NCBI GenBank assembly: GCA_023431045.1
Contig: JAEYXZ010000086.1
Span: forward strand, 1 to 17,753
From: Bacillota bacterium
GTDB taxonomy: Bacteria > Bacillota_I > Bacilli_A > Acholeplasmatales > Acholeplasmataceae
DNA: 17,753 bases
Direction of reading: 5' to 3'
Shown: one piece after another, positions 1-8,400 of the stretch
Position numbering within the stretch: the stretch's first letter is position 1
Layout: the number at the start of each line of letters is the position of its first letter
Position numbers and translations under genes: made by a program
The notes under the pieces: generated by a model
Database searches by the model: none
Told to the model about the DNA's origin: nothing
Seen by the model: only the letters and a program-made list of their open reading frames with translations

Positions 1-2
1 CA

Positions 3-437
3 ACAATTGATACCAAGAAACAATCCATTGAACGTGCACTTCGTGATGAAAAAGCAATGGCGAAACAAAAACTCATCGAACAAGTCTTTGCAGAAATTAA
101 ATCATACTTGATTAATCTAAAGGGTAAGGATTTATTTAACTACGTTAAACATTCTATTTCAAAAGAAACCATTCAAGGTGATGAAACCATCATGGTTTCT
201 AAACATGACTATGAAACTTATTTATCGATTCTATCGACTAAAAAAGGAAATCTTGTTGAATGTGATTTACTCAATAAAGAACTTGGAACACAATTAAAAT
301 TATCAAAAGAACCAGCAAGTATTGAATCTGGTTTTATTGTTGTTGGAAAAATCTTTGATTTAAACTTCTCCTACGAAGAAACCATTGATCGATTAACAAC
401 AGCATACGAAAAACAAATTTATGAGGAAATGGTTTAA
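3..437 (+). CDS. ntpE: V-type ATPase subunit E (partial, 5' end missing)
   Basis: The reading frame is open from the window edge through the ATG at 57, with no stop and no ribosome binding site before that ATG, so the gene starts upstream and about 145 C-terminal residues are visible. Subunit E forms the peripheral stalk of the V/A-type rotary ATPase with subunit G/H and ties the A3B3 head to the membrane subunit I. The visible part begins with a charged, Lys/Gln/Glu-rich helical stretch, then a mixed alpha/beta C-terminal domain, as in this family. The call leans on position: the stop codon overlaps the start of subunit C (TAATG), and the E-C-F-A-B-D order matches bacterial ntp operons such as that of Enterococcus hirae. 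Sequence motifs alone would be weak because subunit E is poorly conserved. Confidence 0.85.
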   Translation, partial: TIDTKKQSIERALRDEKAMAKQKLIEQVFAEIKSYLINLKGKDLFNYVKHSISKETIQGDETIMVSKHDYETYLSILSTKKGNLVECDLLNKELGTQLKLSKEPASIESGFIVVGKIFDLNFSYEETIDRLTTAYEKQIYEEMV

Positions 438-1387
438 TGATCAATTTATGGTTTGTTTCTGGTGTTGTTGCAGCAAGTTATGACAAATTATTAACACCAA
501 TACAACTTAAAAGTTTTGAAAACCTTACTGAAGAAGCTTTTTTAAAGTTACTTAATACTTATCAGTATGGTAACCCATCAGGATCGAATCTTGATCAAAT
601 CATGCTTGGTGAAGAACTCAAACTAAAAGATTTCATCATTGCTAATTTAGGCAATGATCACGTCTTAGTTTCAATCCTTTATTTATCGTTTGATCAGCTC
701 TTTTTATCATCGATCTATAAAGAGTTAATCTTGGGAATTAAGCCTAAGAATCCACCAATGGAATTATCAACATTTAATGAAAAAGCAGTTCGTGATTACT
801 TAACATTAGGTCAAGATATCTACCTAGATCCTAGAACTAAGAACATTCTTGAAAAGATTTCAGCTAAAGTTGAAACGCTTGATGCACAAGGCATTTCAGA
901 TTGGGTTATTCAAGTCTTATATGAAACAATCTTAGATGAATTAAATGAAGTCAAGAAAAGTGATCCAACGATTAAACAGTATTTAAGTGAATTGATTACG
1001 ATTGAAAACATCCTAATGATCTTAAGATCAAAGCGTTATCAAATGGGTCATACCTATGTAAAGGAAAACATAATATCAGGTGGATTTATTGACCTAAGTA
1101 TTTTAGAGACATTATATGACTTATCTTATAGTGATATTGGAAACTACTTAAAACTCCATTATGATGATGGCGTTGTTGACGCTTTTAAAGATGAGAATTC
1201 AAGTCAGTTTATTAAACGAATCGCTGATGCTTTTGATGGATATTTATTAAGACAATCTGAAGCATATAGTTATCAAGCAGTCGGTTTCGGTTCTTTGATT
1301 GACTATGTGTATAAGAAGCGATTAGAAATTACAAAACTTAAAACACTTTATTATGAAGGTGCGGTGAATCATCATGGCAGAAATTAA
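437..1387 (+). CDS. ntpC: V-type ATPase subunit C
   Basis: This 316-residue soluble, mostly helical protein corresponds to subunit C (eukaryotic d), the funnel-shaped adaptor that seats the central rotor D/F on the membrane K ring. Length is close to the bacterial family (about 330). It opens with a short segment resembling the family N-terminus, followed by repeated helical units with scattered acidic and Tyr residues. It begins on the last base of the subunit E stop codon and overlaps subunit F by 14 bases, so the three are very likely translationally coupled. No catalytic residues are expected. Identity rests on the length, the helical character and the conserved operon position. Confidence 0.88.
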   Translation: MINLWFVSGVVAASYDKLLTPIQLKSFENLTEEAFLKLLNTYQYGNPSGSNLDQIMLGEELKLKDFIIANLGNDHVLVSILYLSFDQLFLSSIYKELILGIKPKNPPMELSTFNEKAVRDYLTLGQDIYLDPRTKNILEKISAKVETLDAQGISDWVIQVLYETILDELNEVKKSDPTIKQYLSELITIENILMILRSKRYQMGHTYVKENIISGGFIDLSILETLYDLSYSDIGNYLKLHYDDGVVDAFKDENSSQFIKRIADAFDGYLLRQSEAYSYQAVGFGSLIDYVYKKRLEITKLKTLYYEGAVNHHGRN

Positions 1388-1679
1388 AGCATTCTCAAAA
1401 CACGACGGCATGATGATTCTAAGTAGTGTTGGTATTGATGTTGAAATCATTACCGATTTAGATTTATTACAAAAAGCAATGATTCATGCTGCTGAATCTG
1501 ATACTAAGGTAATTATTTACTCAGCTGAAGCAGAAAGTTTCATGCAAAATTTATTAGAGAAATATGATGATCGTTTATATCCTATTTTTCTCAAACTACC
1601 AATGGGTAAACATCATGAAGATACATTAAAAGAATTAAAAGTCATGATTGAAAAATCGATTGGTATTTCAATCATATAG
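1374..1679 (+). CDS. ntpG: V-type ATPase subunit F
   Basis: A 101-residue protein matching the small rotor subunit F (called NtpG in E. hirae, about 103 residues), which binds subunit D in the central stalk. The sequence suggests a small Rossmann-like alpha/beta fold: strands near residues 14-18, 22-26 (VDVEII-like) and 45-49 (KVIIYS), separated by helices, and a C-terminal helix that would contact D. It overlaps subunit C by 14 bases. Its stop codon abuts the AGGAGGT ribosome binding site of subunit A. Confidence 0.88.
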   Translation: MAEIKAFSKHDGMMILSSVGIDVEIITDLDLLQKAMIHAAESDTKVIIYSAEAESFMQNLLEKYDDRLYPIFLKLPMGKHHEDTLKELKVMIEKSIGISII

Positions 1680-1691
1680 GAGGTACTAGAT

Positions 1692-3455
1692 ATGGAAAAA
1701 CATGGTGTAATTGTTAAATTATCCGGTCCACTCATTGTTGCGAGTGGTATGGAAGCTGTTCAAGTCTATGATGTCGTTAGAGTTTCTAACAAACGACTCA
1801 TTGGTGAAGTACTTGAACTTAGAGGAGATTTAGCATCAATTCAAGTTTATGAAGAAACCGCAGGGATTGGACCAGGTGAACCTGTATTCTTTACTTATGA
1901 ACCATTATCCGTTGAACTTGGACCAGGATTAATTGAAGGTATTTTTGATGGGATTGAAAGACCACTTGACCGCATTTATTTAGAATATGGCGCAGGGATT
2001 CCACTAGGTGTTGATTTACCTAAATTAAACCGTGATAAGAAATGGGATTTTAAACCAACCGTTAAAGTAGGCGATGAAGTCACCGGTGGTGACATCATAG
2101 GAACGGTTGTTGAAACAGTAACAGTACTTCATAAAATCATGGTTCCACCCAATAGAGGTGGCGTAATTGTCTCTATTAATAGTGGTGAATTTAATGTTGA
2201 TGAAGTGATTGCTACAATTAAAGATTCAAAGGGAGAAACCCATGAATTAACGATGGTTCAACACTGGCCAGTTCGTAAAAAGAGACCATATAAGAAAAAA
2301 CTAGCACCAAAACAACCAATGGTTACCGGACAACGTAATATTGATACGCTATTTCCGATTGCAATTGGTGGGATTGCTGCAATTCCTGGACCATTTGGTT
2401 CCGGTAAAACCGTTGTTCAACACCAATTAGCAAAATGGGCTGATGCCGACATTATTGTTTATATTGGTTGTGGTGAACGTGGTAATGAAATGACTGACGT
2501 TTTAATGGAATTTCCTGAACTACAAGACCCACGCACTGGTGCATCACTTATGAAGCGTACCGTCTTAATCGCAAACACTTCAAATATGCCTGTTGCAGCC
2601 CGTGAAGCTAGTATTTATACTGGAATCACGATTGCAGAATACTATCGTGATATGGGCTATAAAGTGGCAATTATGGCAGATTCAACCTCACGTTGGGCAG
2701 AAGCACTCCGTGAAATGTCTTCACGTCTAGAAGAAATGCCAGGGGAAGAAGGATATCCAGCATATTTAGGTTCAAGAATTTCTGAATTCTATGAAAGAGC
2801 TGGTTTAGTTGAATGTTTAGGTAATGATGACCGTCGTGGTGCAATTACCGCAATTGGTGCGGTATCACCTCCAGGTGGAGATACTTCAGAACCAGTCTCA
2901 CAAGCAACACTGAGAATTGTTAAAGTTTTCTGGGGACTATCAGCTTCCCTTGCATATCGTCGTCACTTCCCAGCAATTGACTGGTTAAAGAGTTACTCAT
3001 TATATCAAGATCAAATGATTGAATATTATGATGAAACTGTTAACCCAAATTGGAGTAAACAAGTTAAGGAAGCACAAGCTATTCTACAAGAAGAAGCATC
3101 CCTTCAAGAAATCGTTCGTTTAGTTGGGATTGATGCACTTGGTCCATTTGACAGATTGAAATTATTATCTGCTCAAATGATTCGTGAAGACTATCTACAA
3201 CAAGATGCTTTCCATGAAATTGATACATATGCTTCGCTTGAAAAACAATTTATGTTGATGGAAGTCATTCTTAAGTTTAAGAATATGGCACTTGATGCAA
3301 TTAATGATGGTAAGTCATATAAAAACATTGAAAACCTACCAATTCGTGAAAGAATCGGACGCTTTAAGTATGTAGCAGAAAAAGATATTAGAAAAGAAAT
3401 GTCAAGTATTCACGATGATTTAGCCGTTGAATTTGGCAGTTTAGAAAAGGAGTAA
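1692..3455 (+). CDS. ntpA: V-type ATPase catalytic subunit A
   Basis: The nucleotide-hydrolysing (or ATP-synthesising) subunit of the A3B3 head. At 587 residues it has the usual length of bacterial V-type A subunits, including the non-homologous insertion that separates them from F-type beta. Visible motifs are the Walker A loop GPFGSGKT at residues 233-240, the GERGNEM segment with the presumed catalytic Glu262, the [12 protein letters not shown] block (a conserved nucleotide-site segment), and a later PPGGDTSEP block. A strong AGGAGGT ribosome binding site lies 8 bases before the ATG. Subunit B follows after 3 bases. All catalytic features look intact. The sequence does not show whether the enzyme mainly pumps or synthesises ATP. 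Confidence 0.97.
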   Translation: MEKHGVIVKLSGPLIVASGMEAVQVYDVVRVSNKRLIGEVLELRGDLASIQVYEETAGIGPGEPVFFTYEPLSVELGPGLIEGIFDGIERPLDRIYLEYGAGIPLGVDLPKLNRDKKWDFKPTVKVGDEVTGGDIIGTVVETVTVLHKIMVPPNRGGVIVSINSGEFNVDEVIATIKDSKGETHELTMVQHWPVRKKRPYKKKLAPKQPMVTGQRNIDTLFPIAIGGIAAIPGPFGSGKTVVQHQLAKWADADIIVYIGCGERGNEMTDVLMEFPELQDPRTGASLMKRTVLIANTSNMPVAAREASIYTGITIAEYYRDMGYKVAIMADSTSRWAEALREMSSRLEEMPGEEGYPAYLGSRISEFYERAGLVECLGNDDRRGAITAIGAVSPPGGDTSEPVSQATLRIVKVFWGLSASLAYRRHFPAIDWLKSYSLYQDQMIEYYDETVNPNWSKQVKEAQAILQEEASLQEIVRLVGIDALGPFDRLKLLSAQMIREDYLQQDAFHEIDTYASLEKQFMLMEVILKFKNMALDAINDGKSYKNIENLPIRERIGRFKYVAEKDIRKEMSSIHDDLAVEFGSLEKE

Positions 3456-3458
3456 GTC

Positions 3459-4835
3459 ATGGCAATTAGAGAATATAAAACGATTCAAGAAATTGTTGGA
3501 CCATTGATGCTCGTTGAAAAAACTTCCAATGTCACTTATGATGAACTCGTAAAAATTAAACTAGCGAATGGTGAAGAACGTTTTGGTAAAGTCTTAGAAA
3601 TTGATGGCGATAAAGCACTAGTCCAGTTATTTGAATCCTCACAAGGCGTCAAAATTGATAATGCAAAAGCAATCTTCTTAGGACATGGACTAGAACTTGA
3701 TTTATCACCGCTTATTTTAGGAAGAGTCTTTTCTGGAATGGGTCGCCCAATTGATGGTAAAGGAAAAATCATTGCTGAAAAGAAAGCAGATATTAATGGA
3801 GTTCCATTAAATCCAGTAGCAAGAAACTATCCTTCAGAATTTATTCAAACCGGTGTGTCCGCAATCGATGGATTAAATACCCTCGTTCGTGGACAAAAAC
3901 TACCAATCTTCTCAGGTTCTGGGTTACCTCACAATAAGTTAGCTGCAATGATTGCAAGAAACGCAAAAGTACTTGGTAAAGATGAAAACTTCGCGGTTGT
4001 CTTTGCTGCAATTGGGATTACCTTTGAAGAATCAAACTTCTTCATTGAAGAATTCCAAAAGAGTGGCGCAATTGATCGTACGGTGATGTTTGTAAATCTT
4101 GCCAATGACCCAGCGATTGAACGTATCGCAACTCCAAGAATGGCGATTACTGCTGCTGAATATTTAGCCTATGAACTTGGTATGCACGTCCTAATTATTA
4201 TGACCGATATTACAAACTATGCTGAGTCTCTTCGTGAAATCTCAGCTGCACGTAAAGAAGTTCCAGGTCGTCGTGGTTATCCAGGGTATATGTATACTGA
4301 CCTTTCATCTTTATATGAAAGAGCAGGAAGAGTTAAAGGTCAAAAAGGATCGATTACTCAATTACCAATCTTAACGATGCCAGAAGATGATAAAACCCAT
4401 CCAATTCCTGACTTAACAGGATATATTACAGAAGGTCAAATTATTCTTTCCAGATCACTTCATCAAAAGAACGTCGTTCCACCGATTGATGTTCTACCAT
4501 CGTTATCAAGACTTAAAGATAAAGGGATTGGTGAAGGTAAAACAAGAAGTGACCATGCGAATACATTAAACCAATTATTTGCATGTTACGCTCGTGGTAA
4601 AGAATCTAAAGAACTCGCAACCGTCTTAGGTGAATCTGCATTATCAGAAATTGATAAGCTTTATGCCAGATTTGCTGAACGCTTTGAAAAGGAATATTTA
4701 TCACAAGGTTTTGAATCAAATCGAACCATTGAAGAAACACTCAATCTTGGATGGAAGTTATTAAGAATCCTACCAAGAACTGAGTTAAAACGTATTTCTA
4801 CTAAACATTTAGACAAATACTATAACGAGGAGTAA
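3459..4835 (+). CDS. ntpB: V-type ATPase subunit B
   Basis: The non-catalytic partner of subunit A in the hexameric head; 458 residues is typical. As expected for B, the P-loop is degenerate: [10 protein letters not shown] begins at residue 153 in place of a Walker A motif. The LPSLSRL segment supplies Arg351, which fits the family's arginine finger reaching into the neighbouring A site. Other family blocks are the TDITNYAE and [12 protein letters not shown] segments. The gene follows subunit A by 3 bases, with a GGAG ribosome binding site in the end of A, and precedes subunit D by 4 bases, so stoichiometric co-translation is likely. Confidence 0.97.
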   Translation: MAIREYKTIQEIVGPLMLVEKTSNVTYDELVKIKLANGEERFGKVLEIDGDKALVQLFESSQGVKIDNAKAIFLGHGLELDLSPLILGRVFSGMGRPIDGKGKIIAEKKADINGVPLNPVARNYPSEFIQTGVSAIDGLNTLVRGQKLPIFSGSGLPHNKLAAMIARNAKVLGKDENFAVVFAAIGITFEESNFFIEEFQKSGAIDRTVMFVNLANDPAIERIATPRMAITAAEYLAYELGMHVLIIMTDITNYAESLREISAARKEVPGRRGYPGYMYTDLSSLYERAGRVKGQKGSITQLPILTMPEDDKTHPIPDLTGYITEGQIILSRSLHQKNVVPPIDVLPSLSRLKDKGIGEGKTRSDHANTLNQLFACYARGKESKELATVLGESALSEIDKLYARFAERFEKEYLSQGFESNRTIEETLNLGWKLLRILPRTELKRISTKHLDKYYNEE

Positions 4836-4839
4836 ATCT

Positions 4840-5484
4840 ATGCCTGATGTGGTCAATGCGACCAGAATGGAACTGACGCGATTTAAAAATCAGTTAACAA
4901 CAACTAGAAAAGGTCATCATCTGCTTAAAGATAAGCAAGATGAAATGATGCGTCAATTTCTCGCTCAAATTGAATCCTATAAAATCCTCCGTAAGGATGT
5001 CGAAGAAAAATGGTTGAATGCACTTCAATCCTTTTCTTATGCGAAATCAAGACATTACGATGAAGCATTATCAGAAAAGTTTTTAGTCCCAGCGACAACC
5101 TTAAAGTTATCATTTGAGAAGCAAGCTGTAATGAGTGTATACGTTCCAAAAATTCAAATTCTTGAACAAATGGAACCAAAACTTACGTATTCATTCCATG
5201 GAACTCATCCAGTTCTAGACGATATCGTTTGGAACCTATCGAAGCTCCTACCCGATCTAATCTTGCTCGCAGCACATGATAAGAAGAATCGAATTCTTAT
5301 TGCTGAGATTGAAAAGACAAAACGAAGAGTAAATGCCATCGAGCACATCATTCTTCCTGAAATTGAACAGAACATCAAAACCGTACGGATGAAAATTTCT
5401 GATGCAGAACGTAGCAATACAGTTAGAATCATGAAATCTAAAGAGTTGATTCTTAGAAAAAACCTTAAGGAAGAAAAACAATAA
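4840..5484 (+). CDS. ntpD: V-type ATPase subunit D (central stalk)
   Basis: A 214-residue protein corresponding to subunit D, the long antiparallel coiled coil that forms the rotor axle inside A3B3 and binds subunit F at its base. The N-terminal helix (roughly residues 8-60, including TRMELTRFKNQL and a KGHHLLKDKQDEM block) and the C-terminal helix (roughly 145-210, with a TKRRVNAIEHIILP block) are the conserved coiled-coil arms. The short middle region forms the globular tip. It is the last ATPase gene; a strong terminator follows 18 bases after the stop. No H/J gene follows, unlike the longer E. hirae operon. Confidence 0.95.
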   Translation: MPDVVNATRMELTRFKNQLTTTRKGHHLLKDKQDEMMRQFLAQIESYKILRKDVEEKWLNALQSFSYAKSRHYDEALSEKFLVPATTLKLSFEKQAVMSVYVPKIQILEQMEPKLTYSFHGTHPVLDDIVWNLSKLLPDLILLAAHDKKNRILIAEIEKTKRRVNAIEHIILPEIEQNIKTVRMKISDAERSNTVRIMKSKELILRKNLKEEKQ

Positions 5485-5502
5485 TCATCAATTTAAAAAT
5501 TC

Positions 5503-5533
5503 AAAGGTATACAAAATATGTATACCTTTTTTT
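5503..5533 (+). terminator. Rho-independent terminator of the V-ATPase operon
   Basis: A perfect 10-bp stem, AAAGGTATAC (5503-5512) with GTATACCTTT (5520-5529), a 7-base loop, and a T run through 5533. It lies 18 bases after the subunit D stop and ends the operon. Confidence 0.92.
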
Positions 5534-5600
5534 GTATTCGATTTTAACTGGATGATGAACTTTTTAACAAAGCCTCATCGCTAGATTTCATTCATACACA

Positions 5601-5609
5601 TGCTATAAT
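5601..5609 (+). promoter_or_regulatory. Extended -10 promoter of the membrane GGDEF gene
   Basis: TGCTATAAT is a consensus extended -10 element (TGn followed by TATAAT at 5604-5609). No good -35 is seen 16-18 bases upstream, which fits an extended -10 promoter. Transcription would start near 5616, giving a leader of about 80 bases that holds a possible hairpin (5643-5675) and the GGGAGA ribosome binding site before the ATG at 5697. Otherwise the 5534-5696 interval holds nothing recognisable. Confidence 0.65.
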
Positions 5610-5696
5610 ATACTTACGATTTTTATTTGATATGACGGGAAATAGACCGATTATCTTAATCATTGATGAGGTCTAAATATCAAAGGGAGACTATAC

Positions 5697-7316
5697 ATGA
5701 AACGCTTCAAACCATATGTGTACTTGAGTATTTTATTATGTTTGATTTTAATTCTTTTTTTCATTAACCGTGAAGATTTTTTATTGACACCATCAAACTC
5801 AGTCGAGAAACTTCAAACTTGGAATTATCAATCAGAAACCATCACATTACCGACTAGAGTTAATGTGGATGCAAACGAAGTGGTACATATAAGCACTATT
5901 TTAGATGCTAAATTTCACGATCCAAAAACTTTACTAATCAGGACCTCACTCCAAGATGTTCGTATTTACCTTGATAATACTCTCATTTATGAGAAAGTCT
6001 TTAGAACACATCAATTTGATCCTTATGCATCCTTATGGCATTTTGTTGAATTACCACATCATGTCGAAGGTCAAACATTAACAATTGAGGTTTCTTCACC
6101 ATATGAGAGTATGGCTGGACAACTCAACCCAGTTTTATTTGGGACAACGGATGCCCTATATATTCAACTCTATCGATCATATGGTGTCAGATTTATCGTT
6201 TCAATCTTGGTGTTGGTCCTCGGTTTAATTATCGTGATTGTTAATACATTTGTTACTAAGAATCATGATAAAGGATTTGTCTATGCGGGAATTTTCATGG
6301 TCTTATTATCGCTTTGGCTTATTGCAGAATCTAGGTTACTCCAATTCTTTACGGGTAGTCAGATCTTAATTGCATCGCTTGCATATATCATGATTCCACT
6401 CTTACCACTACCATTGATTAAGTATCTAAAGGAAGTACTTATCACTGGCTTTGGTAAGTTACTTACGACCATGTACTTAACTTTCTTTGGAATATTTGTA
6501 ACTATTGTTTTTCTACATACATTCCATATCGTTGATTTTTTTGATACCGTCATCTACACTCAAGCCGCAGTATTGATTGGAATGGTTATCGGTTTGTTCC
6601 TTATTATTATCGAAATCGTTAAATACAAAAACAAGAAAGCTGTTAATTTCTTGTTGGTAATCATCTTTATTGTCATTTTTGCAGTCATTGAAATCGTTAG
6701 TTTTGTTAATAATGATTTTATGAATACATCAAGTTATTTATCCGTTGGTGTTGGAATCATCTTAATTGGATACTTTGTATATTATGTTAGACATGTCCTT
6801 ACGATTTTTAAAGTAAGTTATCAAAAAGAATTCTATGAAAAATTAGCCTACATGGACCATGTTACTCAAGGTTTTAATCGACTGTCGTTTGAACGAGATT
6901 TAGATGAAATCTTTAAAGACTATGATCGAAAGAATAAACTTAGACTCATTGTCTTTGATTTGGATGAATTAAAGAATATAAATGATAACCATGGTCACTT
7001 GGTTGGCGATGATGCGATTAGACTAGCATTTAAAATTGCTAATGATGCATTTAGTGATGTTGGTAAGTGCTACCGTATTGGTGGGGATGAGTTTGCTTGT
7101 TTATATGAAGACAATGATATGTTAACGTATCAAATTAAGAAACAACTCATTGATGAGGCAATCAAAAAAGAACAAGCCCACTTAAGTTTCCATTTTGGAT
7201 TCTCAATCGGGACAGCTATCGTTAAGTCACTCAATATGACTCAAGAAGAACTCATGAAAGAAGCAGATTCTAATATGTATCATAATAAGAAACATTTTAA
7301 GATGGTATTTAAATAA
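5697..7316 (+). CDS. 7TM membrane sensor diguanylate cyclase (GGDEF)
   Basis: A 539-residue membrane protein. It has an N-terminal signal-anchor helix (about 7-23), an outward-facing domain of about 135 residues rich in predicted beta strands (about 30-160), seven membrane helices (about 165-366), then a cytoplasmic GGDEF domain (about 380-539). This order resembles the 7TMR-DISM sensor architecture, in which the outer beta domain often binds small ligands; the ligand here is unknown. The cyclase domain keeps the metal-binding DLDELKNIND block (Asp421) and an intact GGDEF at 462-466, so it should make cyclic di-GMP from two GTP. No RxxD inhibitory site precedes GGDEF (the corresponding residues are SDVG), suggesting no classical product inhibition. 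It is a single-gene unit with its own promoter and terminator. No EAL or HD-GYP phosphodiesterase is in the window. Confidence 0.9.
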   Translation: MKRFKPYVYLSILLCLILILFFINREDFLLTPSNSVEKLQTWNYQSETITLPTRVNVDANEVVHISTILDAKFHDPKTLLIRTSLQDVRIYLDNTLIYEKVFRTHQFDPYASLWHFVELPHHVEGQTLTIEVSSPYESMAGQLNPVLFGTTDALYIQLYRSYGVRFIVSILVLVLGLIIVIVNTFVTKNHDKGFVYAGIFMVLLSLWLIAESRLLQFFTGSQILIASLAYIMIPLLPLPLIKYLKEVLITGFGKLLTTMYLTFFGIFVTIVFLHTFHIVDFFDTVIYTQAAVLIGMVIGLFLIIIEIVKYKNKKAVNFLLVIIFIVIFAVIEIVSFVNNDFMNTSSYLSVGVGIILIGYFVYYVRHVLTIFKVSYQKEFYEKLAYMDHVTQGFNRLSFERDLDEIFKDYDRKNKLRLIVFDLDELKNINDNHGHLVGDDAIRLAFKIANDAFSDVGKCYRIGGDEFACLYEDNDMLTYQIKKQLIDEAIKKEQAHLSFHFGFSIGTAIVKSLNMTQEELMKEADSNMYHNKKHFKMVFK

Positions 7317-7345
7317 AAAGTCAGAAATTAGATTCTGACTTTTTT
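7315..7345. terminator. Bidirectional terminator between the convergent GGDEF genes
   Basis: A perfect 12-bp stem, 7315-7326 with 7333-7344 (core AAGTCAGAA/TTCTGACTT), and a 6-base loop. A-tract and T-tract flanks make it work on both strands. It overlaps the stop codon of the plus-strand gene and precedes the end of the minus-strand gene at 7350. Confidence 0.9.
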
Positions 7346-7349
7346 GTTG

Positions 7350-8273
7350 TTATTCATAATAACTAATATTACCTTTACCGCGGTTTTTAGACTGATACAT
7401 GGTTTGATCACCCAAGTCCAGTAACCGATAATAACTCTTATTATCCTCGGTGATCTTTACAATACCAACTGAAACACTAATTCGACATTTTTTAGCGTGA
7501 TCACTGATGTTTGAGATGTCATGAATGAGTTGTTTTGCTCTTTCAAAAACTTGGTCTTTCGCATGATCATAAACATAGACTAAGAATTCATCACCACCTA
7601 ATCGATAGTAAATGACATTATGTTCCCATTTGGAGATAAAGAAATTAGCGAGATCTTTAATAAATTGATCACCACTTGAATGACCATAACGATCATTAAT
7701 GAGTTTAAACCCATCGATATCAAGGTATAAAATATATTTATTATTGACATCACTTAAGTTTTTTAGATGTAATTTTAATGTTTCTCTCGTGAATAATTTG
7801 GTCATCGGATCTTGATAGGTTTTTTGATAATAAGTGATTTCATCAGGTGTATGATAGAAGACTCTGATGACATGCGCTAATATCAAATGGTTCTCACTAT
7901 CTTTTTTGATGTTTTCAAACTTGATATATAACCAGACAGGTGTATTTGAGTGCTTAAAGGGAATATACAAAAAAGTATCTAAATTCATCTCGATAAGTTT
8001 TTGGATCGTTGTATCAATAAAATTGTTTTTGCCCTCAACCTCAGCTAGAGCATTATCTGTTTCTATCATGCTGAGTAAATCTTGGAATGTCATTTGATCT
8101 CTAGCATCCAAACCAAATTGGGACAAGTTGCCTTTTAAGAAAGTAATATTTGAATTTAATCTTTTAAGATCAAAATAGAAGCAAATGGAACATGACATTT
8201 TACGTTTGATATCTAGGACAATTGATTCACCGTAAAGTGAATTTAAATCATTGAGTACATCAATATTGTTCAT
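7350..8273 (-). CDS. PAS-like/GGDEF diguanylate cyclase
   Basis: I place the start at the ATG ending at 8273 (MNNIDVLND), giving 307 residues. A GGAGA ribosome binding site sits 9 bases before it, and a good extended -10 lies just upstream at 8304-8312. The frame is open back to an ATG at 8360, but that one lies upstream of the promoter and beside the nqr terminator. The protein looks soluble. The N-terminal half (about 1-150) resembles a PAS-type sensor fold, and the C-terminal half is a GGDEF domain with DPMTKLFTRETL, the metal block YLDIDGFKLINDRYGH and an intact GGDEF at 226-230. No RxxD inhibitory site is present (EHNV at that position). It likely makes cyclic di-GMP. The PAS assignment is by pattern only, and no cofactor can be predicted. 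Confidence 0.87.
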   Translation of the reverse strand: MNNIDVLNDLNSLYGESIVLDIKRKMSCSICFYFDLKRLNSNITFLKGNLSQFGLDARDQMTFQDLLSMIETDNALAEVEGKNNFIDTTIQKLIEMNLDTFLYIPFKHSNTPVWLYIKFENIKKDSENHLILAHVIRVFYHTPDEITYYQKTYQDPMTKLFTRETLKLHLKNLSDVNNKYILYLDIDGFKLINDRYGHSSGDQFIKDLANFFISKWEHNVIYYRLGGDEFLVYVYDHAKDQVFERAKQLIHDISNISDHAKKCRISVSVGIVKITEDNKSYYRLLDLGDQTMYQSKNRGKGNISYYE

Positions 8274-8303
8274 GAATAAATGTCTCCGTGGTATTGTATT
8301 CAT

Positions 8304-8312
8304 ATTGTAACA
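8304..8312 (-). promoter_or_regulatory. Extended -10 promoter of the minus-strand GGDEF gene
   Basis: Read on the minus strand this is TGTTACAAT, an extended -10 (TGn plus TACAAT), about 30 bases before the ATG at 8273. No clear -35 is seen. The same 9 bases form the -10 of the nqr operon promoter. It is the main argument for the downstream start codon. Confidence 0.6.
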
Positions 8313-8358
8313 TAAGAGCAACCGAAATGCATGAGAAGTTATAAAAGCCATCAGAAAC

Positions 8359-8398
8359 AAAAAAAAGACGCATTTTCGAGATGAAATTGCGTCTTTTT
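8359..8398 (-). terminator. Rho-independent terminator of the nqr operon
   Basis: On the minus strand, an 11-bp stem (8388-8398 with 8362-8372, core GACGC/GCGTC), one mismatch, 4 more pairs and a 5-base loop, followed by a long T run (the A run at 8359-8366 on the plus strand). It starts 3 bases past the nqrF stop. Confidence 0.9.
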
Positions 8399-8400
8399 GA

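Noticed and set aside
3536..3772. Minus-strand open frame inside ATPase subunit B
   Set aside because: Ser/Pro-rich shadow of a strongly conserved gene.
8274..8360. Upstream extension of the minus-strand GGDEF gene to an ATG at 8360
   Set aside because: The first 29 codons lie upstream of or across a good extended -10 and next to the nqr terminator. The ATG at 8273 has a proper ribosome binding site and gives a sensible N-terminus.
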